NCBI RefSeq assembly: GCF_021172045.1
Contig: NZ_CP087164.1
Location: forward strand, 5,456,001 to 5,520,000
Reading direction: 5' to 3'
DNA: 64,000 bases
Source: Capillimicrobium parvum
GTDB lineage: Bacteria > Actinomycetota > Thermoleophilia > Solirubrobacterales > Solirubrobacteraceae
Made by a program: the position numbers and the translations under genes. Shown in pieces: positions 7,900 through 18,829 of the stretch. Position 1 is the first letter of the stretch. Every line of letters begins with the position of its first letter. Below the pieces are notes generated by a model that saw only the letters and a program-made list of their open reading frames with translations, was not told the DNA's origin and did not search any database.

Positions 7900-9198
7900 G
7901 TGAGCGACGCACACGACGCCGACCCCCGCCGGGCTCTGCCCTCGGTCGACCGGCTGGCGACCGCGGTGGCCCGCGCCGAGCTCGCCGAGCGCCGGGCCGC
8001 GCTGCACGACGGCGGCGCCCCGCCGCAGGACGACCTCGTCGCGGCGGCCCGGCGGCGCCTGCGGCCGTCGCTGCGCAGGGTGCTCAACGCGACCGGCGTC
8101 GTCGTGCACACGAACCTCGGCCGCGCGCCTCTGAGCACGGCGGCGCAGGCGGCGGTCGCGGACGTCGCCGCGGGGTACAGCAACCTCGAGCTCGACCTGG
8201 CCGACGGCCGGCGCGGCTCCCGCCAGGACCACGTCGCCGCGCTGCTGCGCGAGCTCACCGGCGCGGAGGCGGCGCTGGCGGTCAACAACTGCGCCGCGGC
8301 GACGCTCCTCGCGGTCGCCGCGCTGGCCGGGCCGGACCGCGAGGTGATCGTGTCGCGCGGCCAGCTCATCGAGATCGGCGGCTCGTTCCGGATCCCCGAG
8401 GTCGTCGCGCAGGCCGGCGCCCGGCTCGTCGAGGTGGGCACGACGAACCGCACCCGCGTCGACGACTACCGCCGCGCGATCGGCGAGCGCACCGCCGCCG
8501 TGCTGCGCGCCCACCAGTCGAACTTCCGCACGGTCGGCTTCGTCGAGGAGGCCGCCATCGAGGAGCTCTGCAACCTGGGCGTGGCGGTCATCGACGACGT
8601 CGGCTCCGGCGCCCTCGCCGAGGATCTGCCGCAGCTGGCCGGCGAACCCCCGGTGCGCCGCTCGGTGCGCGCCGGCGCCGATCTCGTGGCGTTCTCCGCC
8701 GACAAGCTCCTCGGCGGCCCGCAGGCCGGGCTGCTCGTCGGCCGCCACGAGGCGATCGACCGCTGCGCGCGCCACCCGCTCGCCCGCGCGCTGCGCATCG
8801 ACAAGCTCTCCCTCGCGGCGCTCGAGGCGACCCTGCAGCTGTACCGCGACCCCGAGCTCGCCCGCCGCGAGGTCCCGGTCCTCGCGATGCTCGACGCACC
8901 GCCGGAGGTCCTGGAGCGGCGCGCTCGACGCCTCGCCGAGGGCGTCGGCGGCGAGCTCGGCACCGCGGTCGCGCGCGCCGGGGGAGGAGCGCTGCCGCTG
9001 CTCGAGCTCGACGGGCCGGCCGTCGCGCTCGACCCGGGGCCGGGCGGGGCCGACGCCCTCGCCGCCGCGCTGCGCGGCGGCGACCCGCCCGTCGTCGGCC
9101 GCATCCGCGCGGGCCGGGTGATCCTCGACCCGCGCACGCTCGCCGACGACGAGCTCGACGCGGCGATCGCCGCGGTCCGCGCGGCGCGGCGACCGTGA
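7900..9198 (+). CDS. selA: L-seryl-tRNA(Sec) selenium transferase SelA
   Basis: PLP enzyme of 432 residues that converts seryl-tRNA(Sec) to selenocysteinyl-tRNA(Sec) with selenophosphate. It shows family stretches VLNATGVVVHTNLGRAPLS (about 61-79), VNNCAAATLL, a GQLIEIGGSFRIP segment, and the PLP lysine K269 in FSADKLLGGPQAG. The length is a little below the E. coli protein but within the family range. The start is GTG 7900. It is transcribed away from the protease, with about 160 bases between them for both promoters, and overlaps selB by four bases. Confidence 0.95.
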   Translation: MSDAHDADPRRALPSVDRLATAVARAELAERRAALHDGGAPPQDDLVAAARRRLRPSLRRVLNATGVVVHTNLGRAPLSTAAQAAVADVAAGYSNLELDLADGRRGSRQDHVAALLRELTGAEAALAVNNCAAATLLAVAALAGPDREVIVSRGQLIEIGGSFRIPEVVAQAGARLVEVGTTNRTRVDDYRRAIGERTAAVLRAHQSNFRTVGFVEEAAIEELCNLGVAVIDDVGSGALAEDLPQLAGEPPVRRSVRAGADLVAFSADKLLGGPQAGLLVGRHEAIDRCARHPLARALRIDKLSLAALEATLQLYRDPELARREVPVLAMLDAPPEVLERRARRLAEGVGGELGTAVARAGGGALPLLELDGPAVALDPGPGGADALAAALRGGDPPVVGRIRAGRVILDPRTLADDELDAAIAAVRAARRP

Positions 9199-10700
9199 GC
9201 GGCGCCAGCGGGCCGCTGACCCTCGGCACCGGCGGCCACATCGATCACGGCAAGACCGCGCTCGTCCGGGCGCTCACCGGCCGCGACACCGATCGCCTGC
9301 CCGCCGAGCGCGAGCGCGGCATCTCGATCGAGCTGGGCTACGCGCGCCTCGACCTGCCCAGCGGGCGCCGGCTGTCCGTCGTCGACGTCCCGGGCCATGA
9401 GCGGTTCGTGCGCACGATGGTCGCCGGCGCGACGGGCGTCGACCTCTTCCTGCTCACCGTCGCCGCCGACGACGGCGTGATGCCGCAGACGCGTGAGCAC
9501 TGGACCGTGCTGCAGGCGCTCGGCGTCGAGCGCGGCGTGGTCGCGATCACGAAGGCCGACGTCGCGGATCCGGCGCCCGCCGCCGAGGAGGCCCGGGCGC
9601 TCACCGGCGCAGGCCTGCGCGCCGTCGCCTGCTCGGCCCGCACCGGCGCGGGGCTCGACGAGCTGCGCGCCGCGCTCGACGCCGCGGCCGCGCAGGCCCC
9701 GAGCCGTGCGCAGCGCGCCGGTCCGGCGGTGCTCCACGTCGACCGCTCGTTCAGCGTGCGCGGGGCCGGCACGGTCGTCACGGGCACGCTGTGGTCCGGC
9801 GAGCTCGGGTCCGGCGAGACGGTCGACCTGCTGCCGTCCGGGCGCCGGGCCCGGATCCGCGGCCTCCAGGTCCACGACCGGGCCGTCGAGCGCGCCGCCG
9901 CCGGGCAGCGGGTTGCCGTCAACCTGACGGGCGTCGACCGCGACGCCGTCGCCCGCGGCGACGTGCTCGCCACCCCCGGCGCCGGGATCGCGGCGGCCTG
10001 GATCATCGACGCGGCGCTCGACCTGCGCGTCGTGCCCCCGGGCGGCCGCGTCCACGTCCACCACGGCACGCGCGAGTCCCCCGCGCGGATCGTCGCGCTC
10101 GGCGAGGACCTCTGGCAGATCCGGGCCCGGGCGCCGCTGCTGGCGCGCGCCGGCGACCGGCTCGTCATCCGGGCCAGCTCGCCGCCCGACACCCTCGGCG
10201 GCGGGATCGTCGTGGAGCCGGGCGCACGGCGCCACGGCGCCGGCGCCGACGTCGTCGCCCGGCTGCGGCGAGCGCGCGCCGGCGAGCCGGTCGCCGAACC
10301 CGGACCCGAACCGGACGCCGAGCCCGTGGCGGCCGGGCCCCCGCCGCTGACCACCGCGGCCCTCGCGCTCGAGCAGCGCCTGCGCGAGGCCGGCCACGAG
10401 CCGCCCAGCGAGGCCGAGCTCGGCGACCTCGCCGTCGAGCTGCCCGCACTGCGCGCCGCCGGCCGCGCGGTCCGCGTCGGCCGCTCGATGTACGCGCATC
10501 CGGAGGCGCTCGACGCGGTCCGCGAGCGCGCCGTCGCGATCATCGACGCCGAGGGCGGCCTGACACTCGCCCGCCTGCGCGACGAGCTCGGCACGTCGCG
10601 CCGCTACGCCCAGGCGCTGCTCGAGCACCTCGACGCCGCGCGGGTGACGCTGCGCCTGCCCGACGACCGGCGGGTGCTGCGCCGGTCGGCGCGCGGGTAG
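9195..10700 (+). CDS. selB: selenocysteine-specific elongation factor SelB
   Basis: GTPase that delivers selenocysteinyl-tRNA to UGA codons with a downstream mRNA hairpin. Residues 14-21 are the P loop GHIDHGKT, followed by the switch [16 protein letters not shown] and TKAD motifs. The EF-Tu-like beta domains (about 185-350) and a C-terminal winged-helix region (about 385-501), which should bind the SECIS RNA, follow. At 501 residues it is shorter than the 614-residue E. coli protein, mainly in the winged-helix part. The GTG start at 9195 overlaps the selA stop as GTGA, so translation is probably coupled. selD is not in the window. Confidence 0.95.
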   Translation: MSGASGPLTLGTGGHIDHGKTALVRALTGRDTDRLPAERERGISIELGYARLDLPSGRRLSVVDVPGHERFVRTMVAGATGVDLFLLTVAADDGVMPQTREHWTVLQALGVERGVVAITKADVADPAPAAEEARALTGAGLRAVACSARTGAGLDELRAALDAAAAQAPSRAQRAGPAVLHVDRSFSVRGAGTVVTGTLWSGELGSGETVDLLPSGRRARIRGLQVHDRAVERAAAGQRVAVNLTGVDRDAVARGDVLATPGAGIAAAWIIDAALDLRVVPPGGRVHVHHGTRESPARIVALGEDLWQIRARAPLLARAGDRLVIRASSPPDTLGGGIVVEPGARRHGAGADVVARLRRARAGEPVAEPGPEPDAEPVAAGPPPLTTAALALEQRLREAGHEPPSEAELGDLAVELPALRAAGRAVRVGRSMYAHPEALDAVRERAVAIIDAEGGLTLARLRDELGTSRRYAQALLEHLDAARVTLRLPDDRRVLRRSARG

Positions 10701-10712
10701 CCCCAACCTACC

Positions 10713-12227
10713 GTGACCTCGGTCCTCGTCATCGGCGCCGGCCACCAGGGCCTGGTCGCCGCCATCCATCTCGCCTCAGCCGGGCTCGACGTCACGGTGC
10801 TCGAGCACGCGGCCGCGCCGGGCGGCGCGACGCGCTCGGCCGAGTGCACCCTCCCCGGCTTCGTCCACGACCTCCACGCCGGCTTCCTGCCGATGACGGT
10901 CGTCTCGCCGGCGATCCGCGAGCTCGAGATCCTCGGCGACGTCGACCTCGTCACGCCGCACGTCGCGATCGCCCACCCGTTCCCCGACGGCACCTCGATC
11001 GCGCTGCACACCGACGTGGAGGCGACGATCGCCTCGCTCGGCCCGTCGGGGCGGCACTGGCGCGAGGCGATGGACCAGCTGCTCCCGCTCGCGGACACGC
11101 TCGCCGGCACCGTGCTGTCGCCGCTGCCGCCGGTGGCCTGCACCGCCCGCCTGGCCGCCGCCCTGCGCACCGACGGCATCACCTGGGGGCGCCGGATGAT
11201 CATGTCCGCCGAGGCGCTCGGCCTCGAGCTCTTCGAGGGCGACCGGCGCGCCACGGCCTGGCTGGCGGCGTCCGCCCAGCACAGCGGCCTGCCGCCCGAC
11301 ACGACGATCAGCGGCGCGTTCGGCTTCCTGCTGCAGCTCGTCGGCCAGCGTCACGGGTGGCCGCTCGTCCGGGGCGGCACCGGCCGGCTGGTCGACGCGC
11401 TCGTGCGCCGCGCGACGGGCGCCGGCGCGCAGATCCGCTGCGACGCAGCCGTCGAGGGCGTCCTCGTCGAACGCGGCCGGGCGGCCGGCGCCCGGCTCGC
11501 CACCGGCGAGCGCATCAGGGCCGACGCCGTCCTCAGCACGATCAGCGCGCTGCCCCTCGCCCGGCTCCTGCCGCCGGGGGCGCTCCCCGGCCGCCTGCAG
11601 CGGCGCCTCGCGCACTGGCGCTACGGCACCGGCGCGTTCAAGATCGACTACGCCCTCTCCGCCCCGGCGCCGTGGACCGCGCCGGAGGCGCGCGAGTCCG
11701 GCGTCGTGCACGTCGCCGGGGAGCTTGAGGAGCTCGCGCGCTCCGCCCAGGACGCGCAGCGCGGCGTCGTCCCGCAGCGCCCCGCGCTCGTCGTCGGCCA
11801 GCAGTCGCTGCACGACGACCGCCGCGCGCCGGCCGGGCAGCACACGCTCTACGTCTACGCCCACGTCCCCAGCCGCTACGACGTGACCGACGAGGACGTC
11901 GCCGACCGCATCGAGGCCCAGCTCGAGCGCTTCGCCCCCGGCCTGCGCGACGTCCTCCTCGCGCGCGCGGTGCGGTCGCCGGCGGCGACGGAGCGCGACA
12001 ACCCGAGCCTCGTCGGCGGCGATCTCGGCGGCGGCAGCTACGAGCTCGACCAGCAGCTGATCTTCCGCCCGGCCCCCGGGCTCTCCCGCTACCGCACGCC
12101 GCTGCGCGGCCTCTACGTCGCGGGCGCCTCGACCCATCCCGGCGGCGCGGTCCAGGGCGTCAGCGGCCGGGGCGCCGCGCGCGCCCTGCTCAGCGACCGG
12201 CGGCTGCGGCGCTGGCGGGCCCCGTAG
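10713..12227 (+). CDS. FAD-dependent NAD(P)/FAD oxidoreductase, phytoene desaturase-like
   Basis: Flavoprotein of 504 residues. It opens with the dinucleotide-binding motif VLVIGAGHQGLVAAIHLA and the acidic strand end VTVLEH, followed by GGATRSAE. Near the C-terminus GLYVAGASTHPGGAVQGVSGRGAA is split by family pattern into the FAD-binding GLYxAGAxTHPGG signature of CrtI/PYROXD2-like proteins. No membrane segment is evident. The substrate is unknown; no carotenoid genes lie nearby, so calling it a carotenoid enzyme would be a guess. The GTG start is 12 bases after selB. Its 3' end overlaps the opposing SRPBCC gene by 38 bases. Confidence 0.85.
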   Translation: MTSVLVIGAGHQGLVAAIHLASAGLDVTVLEHAAAPGGATRSAECTLPGFVHDLHAGFLPMTVVSPAIRELEILGDVDLVTPHVAIAHPFPDGTSIALHTDVEATIASLGPSGRHWREAMDQLLPLADTLAGTVLSPLPPVACTARLAAALRTDGITWGRRMIMSAEALGLELFEGDRRATAWLAASAQHSGLPPDTTISGAFGFLLQLVGQRHGWPLVRGGTGRLVDALVRRATGAGAQIRCDAAVEGVLVERGRAAGARLATGERIRADAVLSTISALPLARLLPPGALPGRLQRRLAHWRYGTGAFKIDYALSAPAPWTAPEARESGVVHVAGELEELARSAQDAQRGVVPQRPALVVGQQSLHDDRRAPAGQHTLYVYAHVPSRYDVTDEDVADRIEAQLERFAPGLRDVLLARAVRSPAATERDNPSLVGGDLGGGSYELDQQLIFRPAPGLSRYRTPLRGLYVAGASTHPGGAVQGVSGRGAARALLSDRRLRRWRAP

Positions 12228-12675
12228 CGGTGGCGGCCTCGCCATGTTCGGCGAGCCGCTTGAGCCGGCGCAGCGACTCGGCGTTGCGCAGGTGCACGAG
12301 CGGGTCGCTGAGCGGGTTGAGGACCAGCCGGCTCGGCAGCGTCGCGGCGTGCTCGATCATCGTCACGAACGCGCTCGCCTCCCCGCGGGGCTCGACGAGC
12401 ATCGTCACGTGCGCGCTGCCGAGCAGCGGCCGCGCCCGCGCGAGCAGCTCGAGGCGGTACGGCGGGTTGCCGTCGACCACCTCGGTGTAGTCGCGGACCT
12501 TGACGGGGCCGCTGCCGACCCGGTGGCGGAACCGGCTCCCGGTCGCCGGGAACTCCGGATCGGCGTCCAGGATCGTCTCGGAGCCGACGACCCACTGCCC
12601 GTAGGCGAACGCGTCGGAGAGGACCGCGAACACGCGCTCGGCGGACGCCTCGATGACGATGGTGTTGTGCGACAC
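12190..12675 (-). CDS. SRPBCC (START-like) family protein
   Basis: Protein of 161 residues with the helix-grip pattern of polyketide cyclase/START-like proteins: the first strand NTIVIEASAERVFAVLSD, the W in YGQWVVGSE, and a terminal amphipathic helix (about 120-147). These proteins bind hydrophobic ligands or act as small cyclases/chaperones. The tail is Ala-rich. It is convergent with the oxidoreductase and shares its strand with the sugar transferase 28 bases away, so it may be the last gene of that transcript. The function is not assignable. Confidence 0.8.
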   Translation of the reverse strand: MSHNTIVIEASAERVFAVLSDAFAYGQWVVGSETILDADPEFPATGSRFRHRVGSGPVKVRDYTEVVDGNPPYRLELLARARPLLGSAHVTMLVEPRGEASAFVTMIEHAATLPSRLVLNPLSDPLVHLRNAESLRRLKRLAEHGEAATATGPASAAAAGR

Positions 12676-12703
12676 GAGACGCGGTCTACCCGCGTGGGCG
12701 CGG

Positions 12704-14245
12704 TCAGAACGCGCCGCGGCGCGAGATGACCGCCGGAAGGGTCTTCAGCAGGATCGTGAAGTCCAGGAAGACCGACCAGCGCTCGAGGTAGAGGAAGTCG
12801 AGCCGGACGAGGTCGTCGAAGTCGAGATCCGAGCGGCCCGAGACCTGCCAGAGCCCGGTGATGCCGGGCAGGACCAGGTAGCGCTTCTTGTGCCAGTCCT
12901 CGAGGCGGTCGAAGTCGCGCTGCGGGAGCGGCCGCGGCCCGACGAGCGACATCTCGCCGCGCAGGACGTTCATCAGCTGCGGCAGCTCGTCGATCGAGTA
13001 CCGGCGCAGCAGCCGGCCCACCGGCGTCACGCGCGGGTCGTCGCGGATCTTGAAGATCGCCCCGCCGGCCTCGTTGAGCGCCTCGAGCTCGGCCTGCTGG
13101 CGGTCGGCGCCGTGGTACATCGTGCGGAACTTGAAGCAGGCGAACGGGCTGCCGCCGATGCCCGGCCGCATCGAGTGGTAGAGCACCGGCCCGCGCGAGG
13201 TGATCCGGACCGCCGCGGCGCTGGCGATCAGGACCGGGCTGAAGAAGAACAGCAGCAGCGAGGCGCCGACCAGGTCGAACGTCCGCTTGAGCAGGTAGTC
13301 GAAGCCCTCGAAGACCGGCGGCTTGAGCTCGAACAGCGGCACCGACTGCCCCGGGACGAACTCGGCGCGATGCACGAGGATCTCCATCGTCGACGGGGCG
13401 ATGCGCACCCGCACGCCCATCGCGTGACAGCGGTCGACCAGGTCGACCGCCCGGTCCTCGGGGAAGTCCGGGTCGGCGATGATCACCTCGTCGATGCGGT
13501 TGCCCCGCATGATCTCCGGCAGGTCCTCGAAGCGCCCGAGCGACCGCAGGCCGTTGTCCGGCCGCGGGCTCAGCGAGACGAACCCGACGACGTTGATCTG
13601 CGCGTGCCCGCCGTCGTCGAGCGCGTGCGCGACGTCTTCGATGTGGCTGCCCGAGCCGACGAGCACGGCGCGCCGCTGATAGCCGGCCGCGCGCAGCAGC
13701 GCGCCGGTCAGCCACTCGTAGCCGAAGCGGAAGCTCGAGACGTACAGCACGCCGAAGAACAGCGAGCCGTAGAAGATGTAGTAGCTGGAGAAGTCCTTGC
13801 CGCTGACGAGCGCGTAGATCAGCGCGACGAGCGTGACCTGGAACAGGCAGGCGACGATCCGCGTGAGGCCGGGGCGCTCCGCCCGGTCGGCGTAGAGCGC
13901 GGATCGCGCGAACAGCAGCACCGTGAGCAGGTATGCGAAGGAGACGATGTCCTTCGTCTGCTGGAACACCGCGTGGGTGTCGAGGCCGCCGCGGACCGCC
14001 GCCTTGAGCGCCAGCGCGGTGAAGATCGCCAGGAAGACCGCGACGAGGTCGAGGCCCATGAGCGACAGGATGCGCGCGGTGCGCCGCAGCGTCTCCAGGC
14101 GCAGGAGGAAGGACAGCGCCGGCGGGCGCTTGCGGCGCATGTCGACACCGGGCGGGGCGTAGGTCGACATGCGGACGTACGGGATGTTCCCGCCGTCGTT
14201 CTCCGACCGCTCCTGCGATCCGGCTTGCGCTGTGTCCTGGGCCAT
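12704..14245 (-). CDS. polyprenyl-phosphate sugar-1-phosphate transferase (exopolysaccharide priming type)
   Basis: Membrane enzyme of about 513 residues that starts glycan assembly by moving a sugar-1-phosphate from a nucleotide sugar to undecaprenyl phosphate. It has four N-terminal helices, a central CoA-binding-like Rossmann domain (RRAVLVGSGSHIEDVAHAL), another membrane helix, and the C-terminal transferase core with KFRTMY, the DELPQL segment, GEMSLVGPRP and PGITGLWQVSGRS. This is the WbaP/CpsE/EpsL architecture. The ATG at 14245 is preceded by GGAG, unusually close; an upstream in-frame start at 14329 would lie inside the next gene and is less likely. The neighbouring UDP-glucuronate decarboxylase could supply its sugar. 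Confidence 0.9.
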   Translation of the reverse strand: MAQDTAQAGSQERSENDGGNIPYVRMSTYAPPGVDMRRKRPPALSFLLRLETLRRTARILSLMGLDLVAVFLAIFTALALKAAVRGGLDTHAVFQQTKDIVSFAYLLTVLLFARSALYADRAERPGLTRIVACLFQVTLVALIYALVSGKDFSSYYIFYGSLFFGVLYVSSFRFGYEWLTGALLRAAGYQRRAVLVGSGSHIEDVAHALDDGGHAQINVVGFVSLSPRPDNGLRSLGRFEDLPEIMRGNRIDEVIIADPDFPEDRAVDLVDRCHAMGVRVRIAPSTMEILVHRAEFVPGQSVPLFELKPPVFEGFDYLLKRTFDLVGASLLLFFFSPVLIASAAAVRITSRGPVLYHSMRPGIGGSPFACFKFRTMYHGADRQQAELEALNEAGGAIFKIRDDPRVTPVGRLLRRYSIDELPQLMNVLRGEMSLVGPRPLPQRDFDRLEDWHKKRYLVLPGITGLWQVSGRSDLDFDDLVRLDFLYLERWSVFLDFTILLKTLPAVISRRGAF

Positions 14246-14294
14246 TTCTCCAATCCGCTGCAACGGCGCAGCTTCGGCGAAGTTGTGAGGTAGG

Positions 14295-15245
14295 TCAGTG
14301 CGCGCCGGTGCCGACGAGCGTCTCGACACCCGCTTCGTCGATCGTCCGGCGCAGTCCTTCGCGCAGGCCGACCTCGGGCTCCCAGCCCAGCACCTGCTTG
14401 GCCAGGCTCGTATCGGGCTGACGAACCTTCGGATCGTCCGTGGGCAGCGCCTCGTGGACGACCTCGGACTTCGAGCCGGTGACCTCGATCACCGCGTTCG
14501 CCAGCTCCATCAGGGTGTACTCGTCGGGATTGCCGATGTTCACCGGGTAGTGATAGTCGGACTCGGCCAGCGCGATGATGCCCCGGATCAGGTCGCTGAC
14601 GTAGCAGAAGCTCCGGGTCTGGCTGCCGTCGCCGAAGACGGTCAGCGGGCGGTCCTGCAGGGCCTGGCGCAGGAACGTCGGGATCGCGCGGCCGTCGTGG
14701 GGGCGCATCCGCGAGCCGTAGGAGTTGAAGATCCGCACGATCGAGGTGTCCACGCCCTGCTGGCGGTGGTAGGCCATCGTCAGCGCCTCGGCGTAGCGCT
14801 TGGCCTCGTCGTAGACGCCGCGCGGGCCGATCGGGTTCACGTGGCCCCAGTAGGACTCGGGCTGGGGGTGGACCTGCGGATCGCCGTAGACCTCGCTCGT
14901 CGAGGCCAGCAGGAAGCGCGCGCGGTGCAGCTTGGCCAGGCCGAGCGTGTGATGCGTGCCGTACGAGCCGACCTTCAGCGTGTGCAGCGGCAGCCGCAGG
15001 TAGTCGATCGGCGACGCCGGCGACGCGAGGTGGTAGACGACGTCGACCGGCTCCTCCACGAAGTAGGGGTCGGTGATGTCGACGTTGAGGTGGACGAACT
15101 CGGGCTTGCGGATGTGCTCGATGTTCGCCAGCGAGCCCGTCTCGAGGTTGTCGACGCAGATGACGCGGTGGCCGCGAGCCAGCAGTTCATCGCACAGATG
15201 CGACCCGAGAAAGCCCGCGCCACCGGTGACGACGCACGTGGCCAT
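14295..15245 (-). CDS. UDP-glucuronate decarboxylase (UDP-xylose synthase) type NAD epimerase
   Basis: Extended SDR enzyme of 316 residues. It has the NAD motif [15 protein letters not shown] at the N-terminus, [21 protein letters not shown] (family hallmark of UDP-xylose synthases, quoted here in two parts: [10 protein letters not shown] and LRLPLHTL), STSEVYGDP and the catalytic YDEAK. It converts UDP-glucuronate to UDP-xylose through a 4-keto intermediate. ATG 15245 starts directly at the first beta strand. It lies upstream of the sugar transferase on the same strand, which fits a nucleotide-sugar supply for exopolysaccharide or wall glycan. Confidence 0.9.
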   Translation of the reverse strand: MATCVVTGGAGFLGSHLCDELLARGHRVICVDNLETGSLANIEHIRKPEFVHLNVDITDPYFVEEPVDVVYHLASPASPIDYLRLPLHTLKVGSYGTHHTLGLAKLHRARFLLASTSEVYGDPQVHPQPESYWGHVNPIGPRGVYDEAKRYAEALTMAYHRQQGVDTSIVRIFNSYGSRMRPHDGRAIPTFLRQALQDRPLTVFGDGSQTRSFCYVSDLIRGIIALAESDYHYPVNIGNPDEYTLMELANAVIEVTGSKSEVVHEALPTDDPKVRQPDTSLAKQVLGWEPEVGLREGLRRTIDEAGVETLVGTGAH

Positions 15246-15256
15246 GCCCGGAGACT

Positions 15257-15361
15257 CTACGCGCTCGACTTTGCAGCAAGCTTTTTGAGCCGCACCGGGC
15301 AGCGTTTGCAACGCGGCTTGCTCTTGCAGCACTTCTTCTTCGGCTTCAGCGGCTTGCCCAT
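15257..15361 (-). CDS. 34-residue basic Cys-rich protein
   Basis: A very short frame on the minus strand, ATG 15361 to TAG 15259-15257. It contains the block [16 protein letters not shown] in its first half and ends in a Lys-rich tail. Fourteen of the residues are Lys or Arg and four are Cys, arranged CC-x5-C-x2-C. From memory, small actinobacterial proteins share this Lys/Cys pattern; their function is unknown to me. The Cys spacing is compatible with zinc or iron binding and the charge with RNA or DNA binding. It sits 11 bases upstream of the decarboxylase gene. No clear Shine-Dalgarno site is seen. Confidence 0.65.
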   Translation of the reverse strand: MGKPLKPKKKCCKSKPRCKRCPVRLKKLAAKSSA

Positions 15362-15391
15362 GGCGACCGCTCATGTTAGGGCGCCCGAATC

Positions 15392-16039
15392 TCAGCCGGG
15401 TGACGGGGTCGATCCCTCGACCCACTCGCCCTCTTCGCGCTTCCAGATCGGCAGCTGCGCCTTGATCGTGTCGATCATCGCCCGGGCGCCGGCGAACGCC
15501 TCGGCCCGGTGCGGCGCGGACGCCGCGACGATCACGGAGGCCTCGGCCAGCGGCACGCGCCCGATGCGGTGCTCGGCGGCGCCCGCACACAGGCCGTGCT
15601 CGGCGACCGCGGCCTCGACGATGCGCTCGAGCTCCGGCAGGGCCATCTCCGCGTAGGCCTCGTAGTCGAGGTGTGCGACGTCGCGGGTCGTGCCCGAGAA
15701 GGTGACGACCGCGCCGGCACGCGGGTCGCGGACGCGTTCGAGCAGCGCGTCGACCGACAGCGGCTCCTCGGTGACGCGCGCCCAGGTGCCGCCCGCGGCC
15801 TGCGGCGCGGCGCCGCCGGACACGGGTGGGACGAGGGCGAGCTCGTCCGAGGCCGAGAGTGGATGGTCCGCGCGGACGTACTCGCGGTTGACGGCCATCA
15901 CGAGCGGCAGGCCGGCGGCCAGATCGCCGACGGCGTCCAGGGCATCGGCCACCCGCGCGTCGTCGGGCAGGTCGAGCTCGATCTCGCGGCGCCCGGCGCG
16001 CTCGCGCAGCTGGGCGAAGAGGCGGACGCGGACGAGCAT
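15392..16039 (-). CDS. molybdopterin synthase, MoaD-MoaE fusion
   Basis: Protein of 215 residues joining the sulfur carrier MoaD (residues 1-76) to the catalytic subunit MoaE (about 86-215). MoaD starts [16 protein letters not shown] and ends in the carrier Gly-Gly at 75-76 (PPVSGG), which here is internal. MoaE shows FSGTTRD, a SAPHRAEAF histidine/arginine segment and the lysines of [16 protein letters not shown] that act in dithiolene formation. The fused protein would need cleavage after Gly-Gly, as I recall for MoaX of mycobacteria, or act in some other way. It makes molybdopterin from precursor Z for molybdenum or tungsten enzymes. Confidence 0.93.
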   Translation of the reverse strand: MLVRVRLFAQLRERAGRREIELDLPDDARVADALDAVGDLAAGLPLVMAVNREYVRADHPLSASDELALVPPVSGGAAPQAAGGTWARVTEEPLSVDALLERVRDPRAGAVVTFSGTTRDVAHLDYEAYAEMALPELERIVEAAVAEHGLCAGAAEHRIGRVPLAEASVIVAASAPHRAEAFAGARAMIDTIKAQLPIWKREEGEWVEGSTPSPG

Positions 16040-16121
16040 GGGTCCAAGGCTACCCAGCCCCCGTGTGCGGCGCGGCCGAAGCCGCACCGCACACGTCTCC
16101 CCCCTCGACATGAGAAGAACT

Positions 16122-16149
16122 GCCGGCGCGCATCCGTGCTTGCGCCGGC
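16122..16149. other. perfect 8-bp inverted repeat between divergent genes
   Basis: GCCGGCGC at 16122-16129 is matched by GCGCCGGC at 16142-16149 with a 12-base loop. It lies in the 210-base gap between the divergently read molybdopterin synthase and methylmalonyl-CoA mutase genes. It is therefore upstream of both and not a simple terminator. It could be an operator or an mRNA leader hairpin. GC-rich inverted repeats arise easily by chance in this base composition. Confidence 0.3.
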
Positions 16150-16249
16150 GGCGCATTCTTCGCGCCCGAGACGGTCCGGGGCCATCGAACGTTCGTCCAC
16201 GAGCCGCGGGAGGGCTCCGCGAGCTGCCTGGAGGGTAGCCTCTGAGGGC

Positions 16250-17863
<1,614 letters not shown>

Positions 17864-17994
17864 CCGCCCCCGGGCGGCGGCTCGCGGGGGCCGCGAGGGC
17901 CGCGGCCGTACCGCATCGCACCGGATTCCGCTACCGGCACTCGACGAATAGCCGATTTCCGTGGCGTTGGCGGGTTGGCAGGCTGCCGCCACCC

Positions 17995-18765
17995 ATGCGC
18001 CTTCACGTCCTGATTCCCGCCACCGTCCTCGCCACCTTCGCCCTCGCCGGCCCGGCGCTGGCTACCGAGGTCAACCCGCCCGCCCAGACGCGCCAGTTCG
18101 ACGTCGCCCCCGCCCGGGTCGCCGTCACCGGCGCGCCGGCGAACACGAACATGCTGGTCCGCCTGATCCGGGCCAACGGCAGGGTGGCCAGCGAGTGGAG
18201 GAACTCCGGTCCCACCGGCGCCTTCAACTACGGGTGGTGGGGCAAGGCGATCGGTACGGACACGCTGCGGGTCTGCCCGGACGCGGCCATGGACGGCACC
18301 TGCGACTCGGCGTTCGTCCAGTCGATGATGACCTGGACGCAGTACCCGGCGATCCGCTCCTACAAGAACAGCGTGGCGGGCGTCGCCACCGCGCGCTTCG
18401 ACGGCGGCCGGCAGGTCTCGTTCAACATGAACGTCGCGTGCGTCCCGGGCGGGGCCCTCTTCCAGTGGCAGGCGTTCTTCCTCATGGCGTGGGATGACGG
18501 CGCCGGCCACCATCGGTTCACGAGCGACTACATGTCGTCGAACTCGTGCGTGCTGCGAGGCGACGGCGGCTACGACCTGACCGTGTTCGGTTGGGGCCGC
18601 GACGCGACCGATGCCGCGTACCCGTACAAGATCATCCTGACCGTGCCGAACGGCAGTCCGACGACCGTGCGCCTGGGCATCGGCAACGCGCCCGCCGGAC
18701 TCGACTGGGACTTCCTCAACGGCGTCCTGAAGAGCAACAGCAGGCTCCAGTACCTCCCCGGCTGA
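17995..18765 (+). CDS. secreted protein of unknown function
   Basis: Protein of 256 residues with a clear signal peptide (LHVLIPATVLATFALAGPALA, given here as residues 3-23) and a predicted cleavage after ALA. The mature part is rich in aromatic residues and Gly and has four or more Cys (DTLRVCPDAAMDGTCDSAF, NVACVPGG, SSNSCVLRG) that could form disulfides outside the cell. I recognise no domain. It begins about 130 bases after the mutase gene and probably has its own promoter. Confidence 0.7.
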   Translation: MRLHVLIPATVLATFALAGPALATEVNPPAQTRQFDVAPARVAVTGAPANTNMLVRLIRANGRVASEWRNSGPTGAFNYGWWGKAIGTDTLRVCPDAAMDGTCDSAFVQSMMTWTQYPAIRSYKNSVAGVATARFDGGRQVSFNMNVACVPGGALFQWQAFFLMAWDDGAGHHRFTSDYMSSNSCVLRGDGGYDLTVFGWGRDATDAAYPYKIILTVPNGSPTTVRLGIGNAPAGLDWDFLNGVLKSNSRLQYLPG

Positions 18766-18829
18766 CGCGCACCTGAACGACCCCTTCCGGAGGAAGGAGT
18801 CCGCGCGCCGGCCCGGAAATCCGCAGGCG

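Noticed and set aside
8466-10769. A 767-codon minus-strand frame over selA/selB
   Set aside because: Low-complexity Arg/Gly/Asp translation antisense to two unambiguous genes.
16040-16249. Cobalamin riboswitch before the mutase gene
   Set aside because: No B12-box-like sequence was found; only a simple GC-rich inverted repeat is present.
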